A DNA stretch of 64,000 bases from Veillonella rodentium (GTDB lineage: Bacteria > Bacillota > Negativicutes > Veillonellales > Veillonellaceae): NCBI RefSeq assembly GCF_900187285.1, contig NZ_LT906470.1, positions 107,501-171,500 of the forward strand, in the 5' to 3' direction. Of the stretch, positions 35,942-44,088 are shown piece after piece (position 1 is the stretch's first letter; each line of letters starts with the position of its first letter). The position numbers and the translations under genes are program-made. The notes under the pieces are model-generated. The model had not been told where the DNA came from, searched no databases, and was given only the letters and a program-made list of their open reading frames with translations.

Positions 35942-36942
35942 TGGCTGTAACAAACTTTGATGAATATAGAGACGTCTTTGTCGTGGCCGATACCATCGAT
36001 GACGTGGTGCATCCGGTTACATTCGAGCTCGTCGGACAAGGCCGCCGCATCGCAAAGGAAATGGGGCAGCTGGTGCAGGTTATGCTCCTTGGCGAAAATG
36101 TTCAGTCCCAGGCGGAGGAACTCGTCGCGTATGGGGCGGATATTGTCCATGTTTTTGAAAGCCCTCTTTTGAAATACTACACAACTGACGGCTATACGAA
36201 GGTATTGACGGATTTCTTTGAAGACCATAAGCCGAATATTCTCTTAATCGGTGCGACGAATAACGGCCGTGATCTGGCGCCTCGCATGTCGGGACGTATG
36301 AAGAACGGCGTTGTAGCGGACTGTACGATTTTGACGGTCGATACGGAGGAAGGCCTCGTTGAGTGGACTCGTCCGGCACTGGGCGGCAATATACTGGCGG
36401 AGATCATTTCCCCGAACCATCGCCCTCAAATGGGCTCCGTTCGTCCGAACGTATTCAAGAAGCCGGAACGCAATGATGCGAGCTGGGGCCGTATTCAGTA
36501 TGAAGCGTTTGAACTTTCATCTGAAGACATTCGGACGAAACGCCTCGAATTCATTCCGTTCAGCAAGTCCGGCTATAACATTCAGGAGGCGGATATCATC
36601 GTTGCCGGCGGTCGAGGTATGGGCTCGAAGGAGAACTTTGATAAACTCTATGAACTGGCGGATGCCATCGGCGGCGTCGTAGGCGCAACCCGTCCTCTCG
36701 TTGAAAAGGGCTGGATTGAACTGCCGTACCAGGTGGGACAGACCGGTAAGACCGTGAGCCCTAAGCTGTATCTGGCATTCGGTATCTCCGGAGCCATTCA
36801 ACATGTGAGCGGCATCTCCGGTGCAGATACCATCGTGGCCATCAATAACGATCCTGATGCGGAAATCTTTCAACACGCGAACTATGGGATTGTGGGGGAT
36901 TGCATGGAAGTTTTACATGATATGTTGGCGCATCTGAAATAG
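35941..36942 (+). CDS. fixB: FixB: electron-transfer flavoprotein alpha subunit
   Basis: A 333-aa ETF alpha subunit. The N-terminal ETF domain is followed by the FAD-binding C-terminal domain with VAGGRGMGSKENF, GATRPLVEKGWI, QVGQTGKTVSPKLY, GISGAIQH and the final INNDPDAEIFQHANYGIVGD signature. It forms the ETF heterodimer with FixA. It overlaps fixA by one base, completing a tightly packed fixC-X-A-B operon. Confidence 0.94.
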   Translation: MAVTNFDEYRDVFVVADTIDDVVHPVTFELVGQGRRIAKEMGQLVQVMLLGENVQSQAEELVAYGADIVHVFESPLLKYYTTDGYTKVLTDFFEDHKPNILLIGATNNGRDLAPRMSGRMKNGVVADCTILTVDTEEGLVEWTRPALGGNILAEIISPNHRPQMGSVRPNVFKKPERNDASWGRIQYEAFELSSEDIRTKRLEFIPFSKSGYNIQEADIIVAGGRGMGSKENFDKLYELADAIGGVVGATRPLVEKGWIELPYQVGQTGKTVSPKLYLAFGISGAIQHVSGISGADTIVAINNDPDAEIFQHANYGIVGDCMEVLHDMLAHLK

Positions 36943-37033
36943 CCGTATAGATTCGTTATAAAGGATTACCGCCTTTCGATAGACAATTTAATATACGAGA
37001 AATACCTTGTGGGTATCCTTTGTAAGTTTTGTA

Positions 37034-37107
37034 TGAGGTCCCCTTCCCGAAAGCCTCCAAGGCCACCCACTTCGTGTGCCAAGTCGTTTTCGGAAAGGGG
37101 GACCTCA
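37034..37107 (+). repeat. Structured intergenic element, copy A
   Basis: The outer stem TGAGGTCCCC (37034-37043) pairs with GGGGACCTCA (37098-37107) and extends through TTCCCGAAA / TTTTCGGAAA with one mismatch and one bulge. Inside lies the core GCCTCCAA, GGCCACCCAC, a CAC/GTG mini-hairpin, then GCCAAGTCG. The same core recurs at 59481-59545 and 60955-61036 with different outer stems. It lies 90 bases after fixB. No long T run follows. Confidence 0.75.
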
Positions 37108-37276
37108 ATTTCATTACTAAAGTAAATTGACATTAGCAAGGTGTTTCTTATAAAGTATTATACTTATGTTAAGACGGTAATCCTTTTGAATGTATTATTA
37201 GCTGTATACGATGCGCCTACACATCATTTAATATGGATAGGGTGTATATGAATTGTGAGAATGTGAGGTGTTTATT

Positions 37277-38035
37277 ATGTCTCGTAATGTATTTATTACC
37301 GGTTCTACGTCCGGTATCGGTCTTGCGATTGCAGAGGCGTATGCCAAGAATGGCGATAATGTATTGATTTCGGGGCGTCGTACCGAGTTGTTGGATACGG
37401 TGCAGTCTCAATTGATGGAACAGTACGGCGTGCGCGTGGAAACGTTGGTGCTTGATGTACAGAATCGTGATGATGTCATGTCCAAGGTGCCCGCTGCGAT
37501 TGAGTCGTTCGGCGGTATCGATATTCTCGTGAATAACGCAGGTCTTGCACAGGGGCTCGATCCGTTTCAGGATAGTTCTGTTGATGATGCGGTAACGATG
37601 ATTGATACGAATGTGAAAGGCCTCCTGTATGTGACGAAGGCGGTATTGCCGTTCTTTATTGCCAAAAATGAGGGGCATATCGTGAATATGGGTTCAACAG
37701 CCGGTATTTATGCATATCCGGGCGGAGCCGTTTACTGCGCTACAAAGGCGGCGGTTAAAACCCTCAGTGACGGTATTCGCATGGATACGATCGCCACGGA
37801 TATCAAGGTGACCACCATTCAGCCGGGCATTGTGGAAACGCCGTTCAGCGAAGTGCGCTTTCACGGGGATAAGAAAAAAGCGGCAGCCGTTTATGCCGGC
37901 ATTGATGCGGTGCAGCCGCAGGATGTGGCCGACGTCGTCGTGTATGTGACGAACCAGCCGAAACGGATGCAGATCTCGGACGTAACCATCATGGCGAATC
38001 AGCAGGCGGCGGGATTTATGGTACATAAAAAATGA
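37277..38035 (+). CDS. Short-chain dehydrogenase/reductase (YdfG-like)
   Basis: A 252-aa classical SDR. The cofactor motif TGSTSGIG is near residue 8 and is followed by SGRR (37377), suggesting NADP. The NNAG motif, the catalytic Ser in NMGSTAGIY and YCATK complete the site. The layout resembles YdfG-type 3-hydroxy-acid dehydrogenases. The ATG at 37277 has GAGGTG six bases upstream; the GTG at 37268 overlaps that site. It stands alone between element A and a secreted-protein gene. Confidence 0.87.
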   Translation: MSRNVFITGSTSGIGLAIAEAYAKNGDNVLISGRRTELLDTVQSQLMEQYGVRVETLVLDVQNRDDVMSKVPAAIESFGGIDILVNNAGLAQGLDPFQDSSVDDAVTMIDTNVKGLLYVTKAVLPFFIAKNEGHIVNMGSTAGIYAYPGGAVYCATKAAVKTLSDGIRMDTIATDIKVTTIQPGIVETPFSEVRFHGDKKKAAAVYAGIDAVQPQDVADVVVYVTNQPKRMQISDVTIMANQQAAGFMVHKK

Positions 38036-38194
38036 GGCACCGGTGCGAATTAACGTGAAAGCGGAGTCAAGCATCATATATGACGAATTTGATTGAATTC
38101 CTTCACATTTTAAGCTATACTAATATTGTTAAAGAAAATTTAATAAAATTTTAATAATGTAGAGTTATGCAATTTGTTGTGTGAGGGAGTAACA

Positions 38195-38830
38195 ATGAAA
38201 TCTACGATGAAAAAAATTTTGTTAACAGCTGTGGCTTGTGCCTGTGTGGGTACAGCTTCATATTGTACGGCCGGTGCGGCGGGCGTCAGTTCCGATGTGT
38301 TAAAAGGTGATGCGGTAAAGGCTGACATGTCTCAGTCCGTGGAGGTGGCTAATGAAGCTGCGGCACCTAAGACAGGCATGCCGAATCCGATGCATGAATT
38401 TAAAACCGTTGATGAAGCGGCTCAGTACATGAATATAGTTCCGCAGATGCCGAAGGTATTGCCGGTGGGCTATAATATTGAATCTGTGAGCACCATCAAC
38501 AAGGATATCCTTCAAGTGATTTATACATACCGGGACGGCGAAGATGCAACACGAAATCAGGCGAACGGCAAACGCATTACCTATCGTGTTTCCACGTTGA
38601 AAGAGGACATCAGCGGTGAATATACACAGCACAAAGTGACTGCGACTGAAAAAGTTGACGGCGTGAAAGTGACTTTCAGCGGCGGCGAGAAAATGGTGTA
38701 TCTCGTAAACTGGGCTAAGGACGGACAAAACCATTCGATGTCATTTGAACGCCCTGTGACACGCGATATGGCAAAAGCGATCATTGCCAATACGGTGGTG
38801 CAAAAACAACATACAAAATATACAAAATAA
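38195..38830 (+). CDS. Small secreted protein, DUF4367-like
   Basis: A 211-aa protein with a signal peptide (residues 1 to about 29, ending TAGAAG). The mature part contains EFKTVDEAAQYMNIVPQMPKVLPVGYNIESVST and a C-terminal KVTFSGGEKMVYLVNWAKDG, a pattern like DUF4367 domains, which occur in exported or anti-sigma-like proteins. The function is unknown. The ATG at 38195 follows GAGGGAG. It ends in a clear terminator, so it appears monocistronic. Confidence 0.7.
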   Translation: MKSTMKKILLTAVACACVGTASYCTAGAAGVSSDVLKGDAVKADMSQSVEVANEAAAPKTGMPNPMHEFKTVDEAAQYMNIVPQMPKVLPVGYNIESVSTINKDILQVIYTYRDGEDATRNQANGKRITYRVSTLKEDISGEYTQHKVTATEKVDGVKVTFSGGEKMVYLVNWAKDGQNHSMSFERPVTRDMAKAIIANTVVQKQHTKYTK

Positions 38831-38840
38831 TTCATAATGT

Positions 38841-38869
38841 AACAGCTCCTTTAGTAGGGGCTGTTTTTT
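38841..38869 (+). terminator. Intrinsic terminator
   Basis: AACAGCTCC (38841-38849) pairs with GGGGCTGTT (38857-38865), loop TTTAGTA, then T residues to 38869. Confidence 0.9.
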
Positions 38870-38905
38870 GCATTATAATAGCATAAGTATTCAGTTTTAT
38901 TACGG

Positions 38906-38963
38906 TTTAATATGAAACGTCGTTTCTGTATTATGCCAAACTTTCATAATGAGAATAATTCCA
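38906..38963 (+). promoter_or_regulatory. Regulatory region of the Nik/Dpp-type transporter
   Basis: TTTAAT (38906-38911), 17 bp, TATTAT (38929-38934). The near-palindrome GAAACGTCGTTTC (38914-38926) fills the spacer. Just downstream, 38945-38963 matches the Fur consensus at about 13 of 19 positions (CATAATGAGAATAATT). Both are operator positions, so metal-dependent control of the transporter is plausible. Confidence 0.45.
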
Positions 38964-39030
38964 ATATACCGCCACGGGTATACATATGTCCACGCCGTTT
39001 TTGCTAAAATATTATTATGAGTATTTATAA

Positions 39031-39999
39031 ATGAAAGAAGGTGATGGATTGTATCGATTGGTACTGCAACGGCTGGTCAGTATTGCAGGTATTTTATTGG
39101 CCGTCACCTTGGGAATGTTTTTACTGATGAAAGTATCCCCCATTGACCCCGTGTCGATGAAGTTTAATCTGGTAGGGGCTACACCTGATCCGGTATTAGT
39201 AGCACAGATGCGGGAACAGTTGGGCCTCAATGACCCGTGGTGGCAGCAATATGTACGCTGGCTGGGCCAACTGGTGCGAGGCGATTTCGGTGAATCTATA
39301 TTGTATTCGCTACCGGTAGCAACTATTTTGGGCGGCGCACTGCCGAATACATTGGGGCTCGTATCCTTAGCACTTATTATGGGCGTAGTCGTAACGATAC
39401 CGCTTGGCATGTTGTCGGCACGGTATCAGGATTCCTGGGTCGATCATGTGATTCGACTATTTACGTTCTTAGCCTTGGCGATTCCGGGGTTCTGGGTAGG
39501 GCTCTTGCTATTGTATTTATTTGGCGTGAAGCTGCAGCTTGTATCGGTGACGAATACAAAGGGCTTCACCGTGTATATACTGCCGGCCTTGACGATTGCT
39601 CTTTGGATTTGCGGCTTATACATTCGCCGTTTGCGCAATGCTATTCTGGAGGTTGAGAAACAACCCTTTGTACAAGGGGCCAGAGCTCTCGGTTTACCGG
39701 AGTGGATGGTATATTGTCGCTATATCTTCCCTCATGTAGGACTTATGTTATTGCCTATGATGGGCGTTACGATGGGGGCCATGTTAGGCGGCTCCGCGGT
39801 TATTGAAACGGTGTTCTCCATCAAAGGCATAGGCTATATGATGGTACAGGGCATAACCGCCCGTGACTATGTATTGATGCAGGGGTATATCATCTGGATT
39901 ACATTGGTGTTCATCGTAATCAACATCATCATCGATGTATTGAGTATCTGGCTTAATCCGAAACGAAGGGCCGCTATACAAGGAGGCTCTTATGAATAG
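39031..39999 (+). CDS. ABC transporter permease, NikB/DppB class
   Basis: A 322-aa permease with six helices. It carries the class features: an N-terminal helix with SPIDPVSM, LGLNDPWWQQYVRWLGQLVRGDFG, and the coupling loop EVEKQPFVQGARALGLPEWMV. It is the first gene of a nickel/peptide/opine-type importer in the order permease-permease-binding protein-ATPase-ATPase. The start is uncertain: a TTG at 39049 with AAGGTGAT upstream would also give a normal N terminus. The stop overlaps the next gene by eight bases. Confidence 0.85.
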   Translation: MKEGDGLYRLVLQRLVSIAGILLAVTLGMFLLMKVSPIDPVSMKFNLVGATPDPVLVAQMREQLGLNDPWWQQYVRWLGQLVRGDFGESILYSLPVATILGGALPNTLGLVSLALIMGVVVTIPLGMLSARYQDSWVDHVIRLFTFLALAIPGFWVGLLLLYLFGVKLQLVSVTNTKGFTVYILPALTIALWICGLYIRRLRNAILEVEKQPFVQGARALGLPEWMVYCRYIFPHVGLMLLPMMGVTMGAMLGGSAVIETVFSIKGIGYMMVQGITARDYVLMQGYIIWITLVFIVINIIIDVLSIWLNPKRRAAIQGGSYE

Positions 40000-40801
40000 A
40001 CGAAAGCCTTACGGCCTATATATCATGCTTGTACTGGCGGTGTTGTGGATCGTATTTTTCCTCTGCGCTCCGTACATAGCGCCTTATAATCCGGAGGCGA
40101 CGAATGTGGCCGACAGGTTGCAGGATATCAGCAGCACTCATTGGCTCGGGACCGATCAGCTGGGACGCGATGTATGGTCCCGTATCCTTTATGGCGGGAA
40201 GGCGTCGTTGTGGATTGCTTTCGCCATCATCGGTATCAGCGGAGCGATAGGCATCGTTATCGGCGGACTGGCGGGATTTTCCACGCCGCGCATCGACCGT
40301 TGGCTGTCGCGATTGATCGATTTGGTGCTGGGATTTCCGAATATGGTGATCGCCATTGCGTTTATCGGTATCATGGGGCCAAGTATAACGAATGTGATCA
40401 TCTCGCTGTGCATTACTAAATGGGCGGAATATGCGCGCATCACGAGGGGGCTCGTGCATATCGAACGCCACGCCGAGTATATTACCTTTGCTCGCATGTC
40501 CGGCGCTTCGAGGATTCGCATTCTATGGCGCTATATTCTGCCGAATGTACTGCCGCCGCTATTAATTGTCATTATTCAACATTTAGGGGACGCCATCATT
40601 CTGGTGGCCAGTTTCTCGCTTATCGGTATCGGCGTGCAACCGCCTGATCCCGAGTGGGGAGCGATTCTGTTGAGCTCCCGCGATTTTCTGCAAACCGCGC
40701 CTTGGCTGTTGATCTATCCGGGGCTTGCAATTTTCATTACCGTTGTTCTGTTTAACTATATTGGCGATGCGTTGCGCGATGCTCTCGATGTGTCACGATG
40801 A
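39992..40801 (+). CDS. ABC transporter permease, NikC/DppC class
   Basis: A 269-aa permease with about six helices. Class signatures: YNPEATNVADRLQDISSTHWLGTDQLGRDVWSRILYG near the N terminus, the coupling EYITFARMSGASRIRILWRYILPN and a C-terminal GVQPPDPEWGAILLS. It pairs with the upstream permease. RBS GGAGG. Confidence 0.88.
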   Translation: MNRRKPYGLYIMLVLAVLWIVFFLCAPYIAPYNPEATNVADRLQDISSTHWLGTDQLGRDVWSRILYGGKASLWIAFAIIGISGAIGIVIGGLAGFSTPRIDRWLSRLIDLVLGFPNMVIAIAFIGIMGPSITNVIISLCITKWAEYARITRGLVHIERHAEYITFARMSGASRIRILWRYILPNVLPPLLIVIIQHLGDAIILVASFSLIGIGVQPPDPEWGAILLSSRDFLQTAPWLLIYPGLAIFITVVLFNYIGDALRDALDVSR

Positions 40802-40867
40802 CCGCGTACAATATGAATGTTTTTAGTGAAAGCCTCATTACGATGGGGTGTGTGAAAAGGAGTATTT

Positions 40868-42382
40868 ATGAAACGTTGGTTATTGGCATGTGTATCCATG
40901 CTGTGTATGGTAGCTCTTCTGGTGGGCTGCGGCAATGATACGGCTAAACAAGGCAAGCATCTGAATGTCGGCCTATACTGGTTTGGTGAAACATTAGATC
41001 CGACGCATGAATGGGATGCGTGGACATTGACACGTATCGGGGCAGGGGAAACCTTGGCTACGGTGACACCGGATATGAAATTTGTCGGACAGTTAGCTGA
41101 TTCCTGGGAAAACATTGATGAAACTACATGGAAATTCCATATCAGAGAAAATGTAAAATTCCACAACGGTACAGCGATGACACCTCAAAAGGTAAAAGAG
41201 TCCATCGAGTATACGATGAAACAGAGTCCTCGTTCCGCAAAGGCCGTTAAAATCGAATCCATTACCGTCGATGGTCAAAACTTGATCATTAAAACTACGG
41301 AGCCCAACGGCTCCTTGTTGTCCAGCTTGACTGAACCTGCGTTCGTTATTATGGATACGGCGGACCTAAAAGATGTGGCATCTAAACCGGTTCTTACAGG
41401 GCCGTACAAAATCACTTCTTTCACAAAGGGTGAAAGCCTCGAGTTAACGGCGTTCGCCGATTATTGGGGCGGCAAACCGGGCCTTGATTCTGTAACTGTA
41501 AAAGATATCGAAGACAACAATAAACGCGCTATGGCGTTGCAATCTAAAGATGTGGATGTCATTCAAAAGGTGGACTCCGCTAATCGCAGCTTGTTTAAAG
41601 ACGGATTCAACATTCAAGAGGTGGCAGGTGTTCGCATAATGATGCTAAAAATTAATCATACGGAAGCATCCGCGCTGCATGATAAAAATGTACGCTCCGC
41701 GGTGGCTCATATCATCAATTATGATACGATGGCGAAAGTTATCGGCGGCGGTGCATTGGCGGGCGGTGCTCCGTTCCCTCCTTCCGCAGACTTGGGCTAT
41801 GACGGGCTTTCAAATAAGGAAGTCACTGACCTTGCAAAAGCAAATGAATTGTTGACGCAAGCGGGCTATGCGAAGAACGGCAACGGTATCTATGCAAAAG
41901 ACGGCAAGGAATTGAAGTTGACCCTCGCTATTTGGGGTAAGGATACCAGCATGTATGAAGAAATTCAACAGGAATTGAAACCGGCAGGCATCGCGGTAGA
42001 ACTCAGAAAATTGCAGAGCCCTAATGAAGTGGATACCCTCGGCGCAGACGCATTTGATTTGGTGGAACGCAATGTGGTGACCATGTCCACAAACGATCCG
42101 TACTGGTTCCTCAGCTTGTTCTATAAATCCGGTTCTAAAGCCAATGTGGGCGGTTATAACAATCCTCAGGTGGATGCATTAATCGATAAACTGGCGGTTA
42201 CATTCGATCAAAATGAACGTACTGATGTGGCTAAACAAGTACAGTCCATTTTGCTTGATGACGTGGCTGACATCTATTTGTTGTATCCTGCTGCCAATGT
42301 GGTCTCCACATCCAAGGTTAAAAATGTACCGGTACATCCGATCGATTACTACTTATTAACAAAGGATTCTACTATTGAATAA
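40868..42382 (+). CDS. Substrate-binding lipoprotein, SBP family 5 (NikA/DppA class)
   Basis: A 504-aa lipoprotein with lipobox LVGC (Cys21). The family 5 binding fold is shown by LADSWENIDETTWKFHIRENVKFHNGTAMTPQKVKESIEYT and by NVRSAVAHIINYDTMAKV. Ligands in this family include dipeptides, nickel and nickel- or cobalt-chelator complexes. The short ATPases and gene set suit a Nik-type importer, but the ligand is not proven. An AAAAGGAG RBS precedes the ATG. Confidence 0.85.
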   Translation: MKRWLLACVSMLCMVALLVGCGNDTAKQGKHLNVGLYWFGETLDPTHEWDAWTLTRIGAGETLATVTPDMKFVGQLADSWENIDETTWKFHIRENVKFHNGTAMTPQKVKESIEYTMKQSPRSAKAVKIESITVDGQNLIIKTTEPNGSLLSSLTEPAFVIMDTADLKDVASKPVLTGPYKITSFTKGESLELTAFADYWGGKPGLDSVTVKDIEDNNKRAMALQSKDVDVIQKVDSANRSLFKDGFNIQEVAGVRIMMLKINHTEASALHDKNVRSAVAHIINYDTMAKVIGGGALAGGAPFPPSADLGYDGLSNKEVTDLAKANELLTQAGYAKNGNGIYAKDGKELKLTLAIWGKDTSMYEEIQQELKPAGIAVELRKLQSPNEVDTLGADAFDLVERNVVTMSTNDPYWFLSLFYKSGSKANVGGYNNPQVDALIDKLAVTFDQNERTDVAKQVQSILLDDVADIYLLYPAANVVSTSKVKNVPVHPIDYYLLTKDSTIE

Positions 42383-43142
42383 ATCTGATTGCATAGTATT
42401 TGACAATGTATCAATTTCATACGGTGCGGAACAGGCCGTACGCGATGTATCCTTTTCCGTGCATACCGGTGAGGTATTTGCCATCGTCGGTGAAAGCGGC
42501 TCCGGGAAATCGACGTTGATTCGCGCCGCTTTCGGTATGCTGAAGAAAGCTACTATAAGTGGTCAAATTTTGCTGAACAGCACTGATATTACGACGTTGA
42601 GCGATAAGGCTTGGCGACAAATGCGCGGCATGAGTACGTCGATGATTTTTCAGAATCCTAGTGCTTATTTGAATCCGGTTCGTACCGTGGAAAACCATTT
42701 CAAAGACTTACTGCGTGCTCATGATGAACCGTATGATGTAAATCGCGTGCTACATATGTTAAAGCTCGTTCACTTGACGGAGGGGGAACGTATTTTACAA
42801 TCCTATCCGTTTCAACTGAGCGGCGGCATGCAGCAACGTCTGGCGATTGCATTGAGCCTGATTCTGAAACCGGACATCGTATTTGCCGATGAGCCGACCA
42901 GTGCTTTAGATATGCTGGTACAATCGTCGGTGCTGGATTTACTGAAAGAAGTAACACAGGCCCTCGGGGCAACCGTGATTCTGGTGACCCATAATATCAA
43001 GGCGGCTGCGCGCATTGCCGACCGCATCGGCGTGATGAATAAGGGGCGCCTCGTTGAAATCGGCGCTACCGAAGAGGTAATGGCGCATCCTAAAGATGAC
43101 TATACACGTATATTGTTGGATTCCGTGATGAAAGTGGTGTAA
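42375..43142 (+). CDS. ABC transporter ATP-binding protein, NikD/DppD class
   Basis: A 255-aa ATPase: Walker A GESGSGKST (39-47), LSGGMQQR signature, Walker B FADEPTSAL and VTHNIKAA switch. It is shorter than DppD (no long C-terminal extension or Fe-S motif) and closer to NikD in length. It starts at a TTG overlapping the binding-protein stop, with AAAGGA eight bases upstream. Two bases separate it from the second ATPase. Confidence 0.86.
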   Translation: MNKSDCIVFDNVSISYGAEQAVRDVSFSVHTGEVFAIVGESGSGKSTLIRAAFGMLKKATISGQILLNSTDITTLSDKAWRQMRGMSTSMIFQNPSAYLNPVRTVENHFKDLLRAHDEPYDVNRVLHMLKLVHLTEGERILQSYPFQLSGGMQQRLAIALSLILKPDIVFADEPTSALDMLVQSSVLDLLKEVTQALGATVILVTHNIKAAARIADRIGVMNKGRLVEIGATEEVMAHPKDDYTRILLDSVMKVV

Positions 43143-43143
43143 T

Positions 43144-43884
43144 ATGATACAAGCTGAGCATATATGTAAATATTATACGAACCACAATCATATGGTGCGT
43201 GCCGTTGATGAAGTGTCCTTTACTGTTGCTGAACATGAACGGGTAGGCATCGCCGGCGGTAGTGGTTCCGGTAAAAGTACGCTGCTTAGACTCGTGGCGA
43301 TGCTGGAAAAACCTACATCGGGTACGTTGCTACTCTTCGGCGAAGATATATGGCAGATCCAAAACCATACGGAAGTGTACCGCTCGCTGCAGATGATGTT
43401 TCAAAATCCGTTGGCGGTCATTCCGCCGCGGATGAACTTGGAAGCCTTTCTACTTGAGCCGTACATTAACTATGGAATCATGGACATGGCCGAAGCGAAG
43501 GAAGATATCCGCAAATGGATCCAACATGTAGATTTACCGGAAACGATTATCCGAAAATACCCTCACGAAGTCAGCGGAGGTCAATTGCAGCGTGTCGTAC
43601 TGGCGCGAATCATGCTGATGAAGCCGAAACTGGTACTCTTTGATGAACCTACATCGGCCCTTGATGCGGTGAACCAGAAACTCGTACTCGATTTATTACA
43701 AAAACTATATAAAGAACAACCCTTCGGCTATGTGTTTGTGAGCCATGACATCGGACTGCTACAAGCGGTCACAGATCGAATCCTAGTGATGAAAGATGGA
43801 CAAATCGTAGAGATAATCGAATCAAAACGACTCAAAGAAGCGGTACACCCGTATACACGAGCATTAGTGGAAGCGGGTCTATAA
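43144..43884 (+). CDS. ABC transporter ATP-binding protein, NikE/DppF class
   Basis: A 246-aa ATPase: Walker A GGSGSGKST (about 37-45), VSGGQLQR signature, LVLFDEPTSAL Walker B, VSHDIGLL switch. It is the partner of the preceding ATPase in a heterodimeric NBD. It starts right after the upstream stop, indicating coupling. It ends the operon before the terminator at 43890. Confidence 0.87.
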   Translation: MIQAEHICKYYTNHNHMVRAVDEVSFTVAEHERVGIAGGSGSGKSTLLRLVAMLEKPTSGTLLLFGEDIWQIQNHTEVYRSLQMMFQNPLAVIPPRMNLEAFLLEPYINYGIMDMAEAKEDIRKWIQHVDLPETIIRKYPHEVSGGQLQRVVLARIMLMKPKLVLFDEPTSALDAVNQKLVLDLLQKLYKEQPFGYVFVSHDIGLLQAVTDRILVMKDGQIVEIIESKRLKEAVHPYTRALVEAGL

Positions 43885-43889
43885 ACGAA

Positions 43890-43959
43890 AGCCCCTCTAT
43901 AATAGCGTATAAATGAGTTGTTTTAACTTTAAATTATAATGCATTATGAGGGGCTATTT
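43890..43959 (+). terminator. Probable terminator with long loop
   Basis: AGCCCCTC (43890-43897) pairs with GAGGGGCT (43948-43955), followed by ATTTTAT. The roughly 50-base AT-rich loop includes further weak pairing. It marks the edge of the AT-rich accessory island. Confidence 0.65.
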
Positions 43960-44088
43960 TATATTATATATTGATAGTTTGTGATTAAGCGTGGTTATAA
44001 AAAATATATCCGTTTTGATATAATAATATATATGTAAATTTATAAAAATAGATATGATTAATAAATAATATTATTAGGCGGTGGTTAT

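Noticed and set aside
42375-43884. Two ATPases as a strict oligopeptide (Dpp/Opp) transporter
   Set aside because: Both are shorter than typical DppD/DppF and lack the C-terminal extension. Nik-type is as likely, so the substrate was left open.
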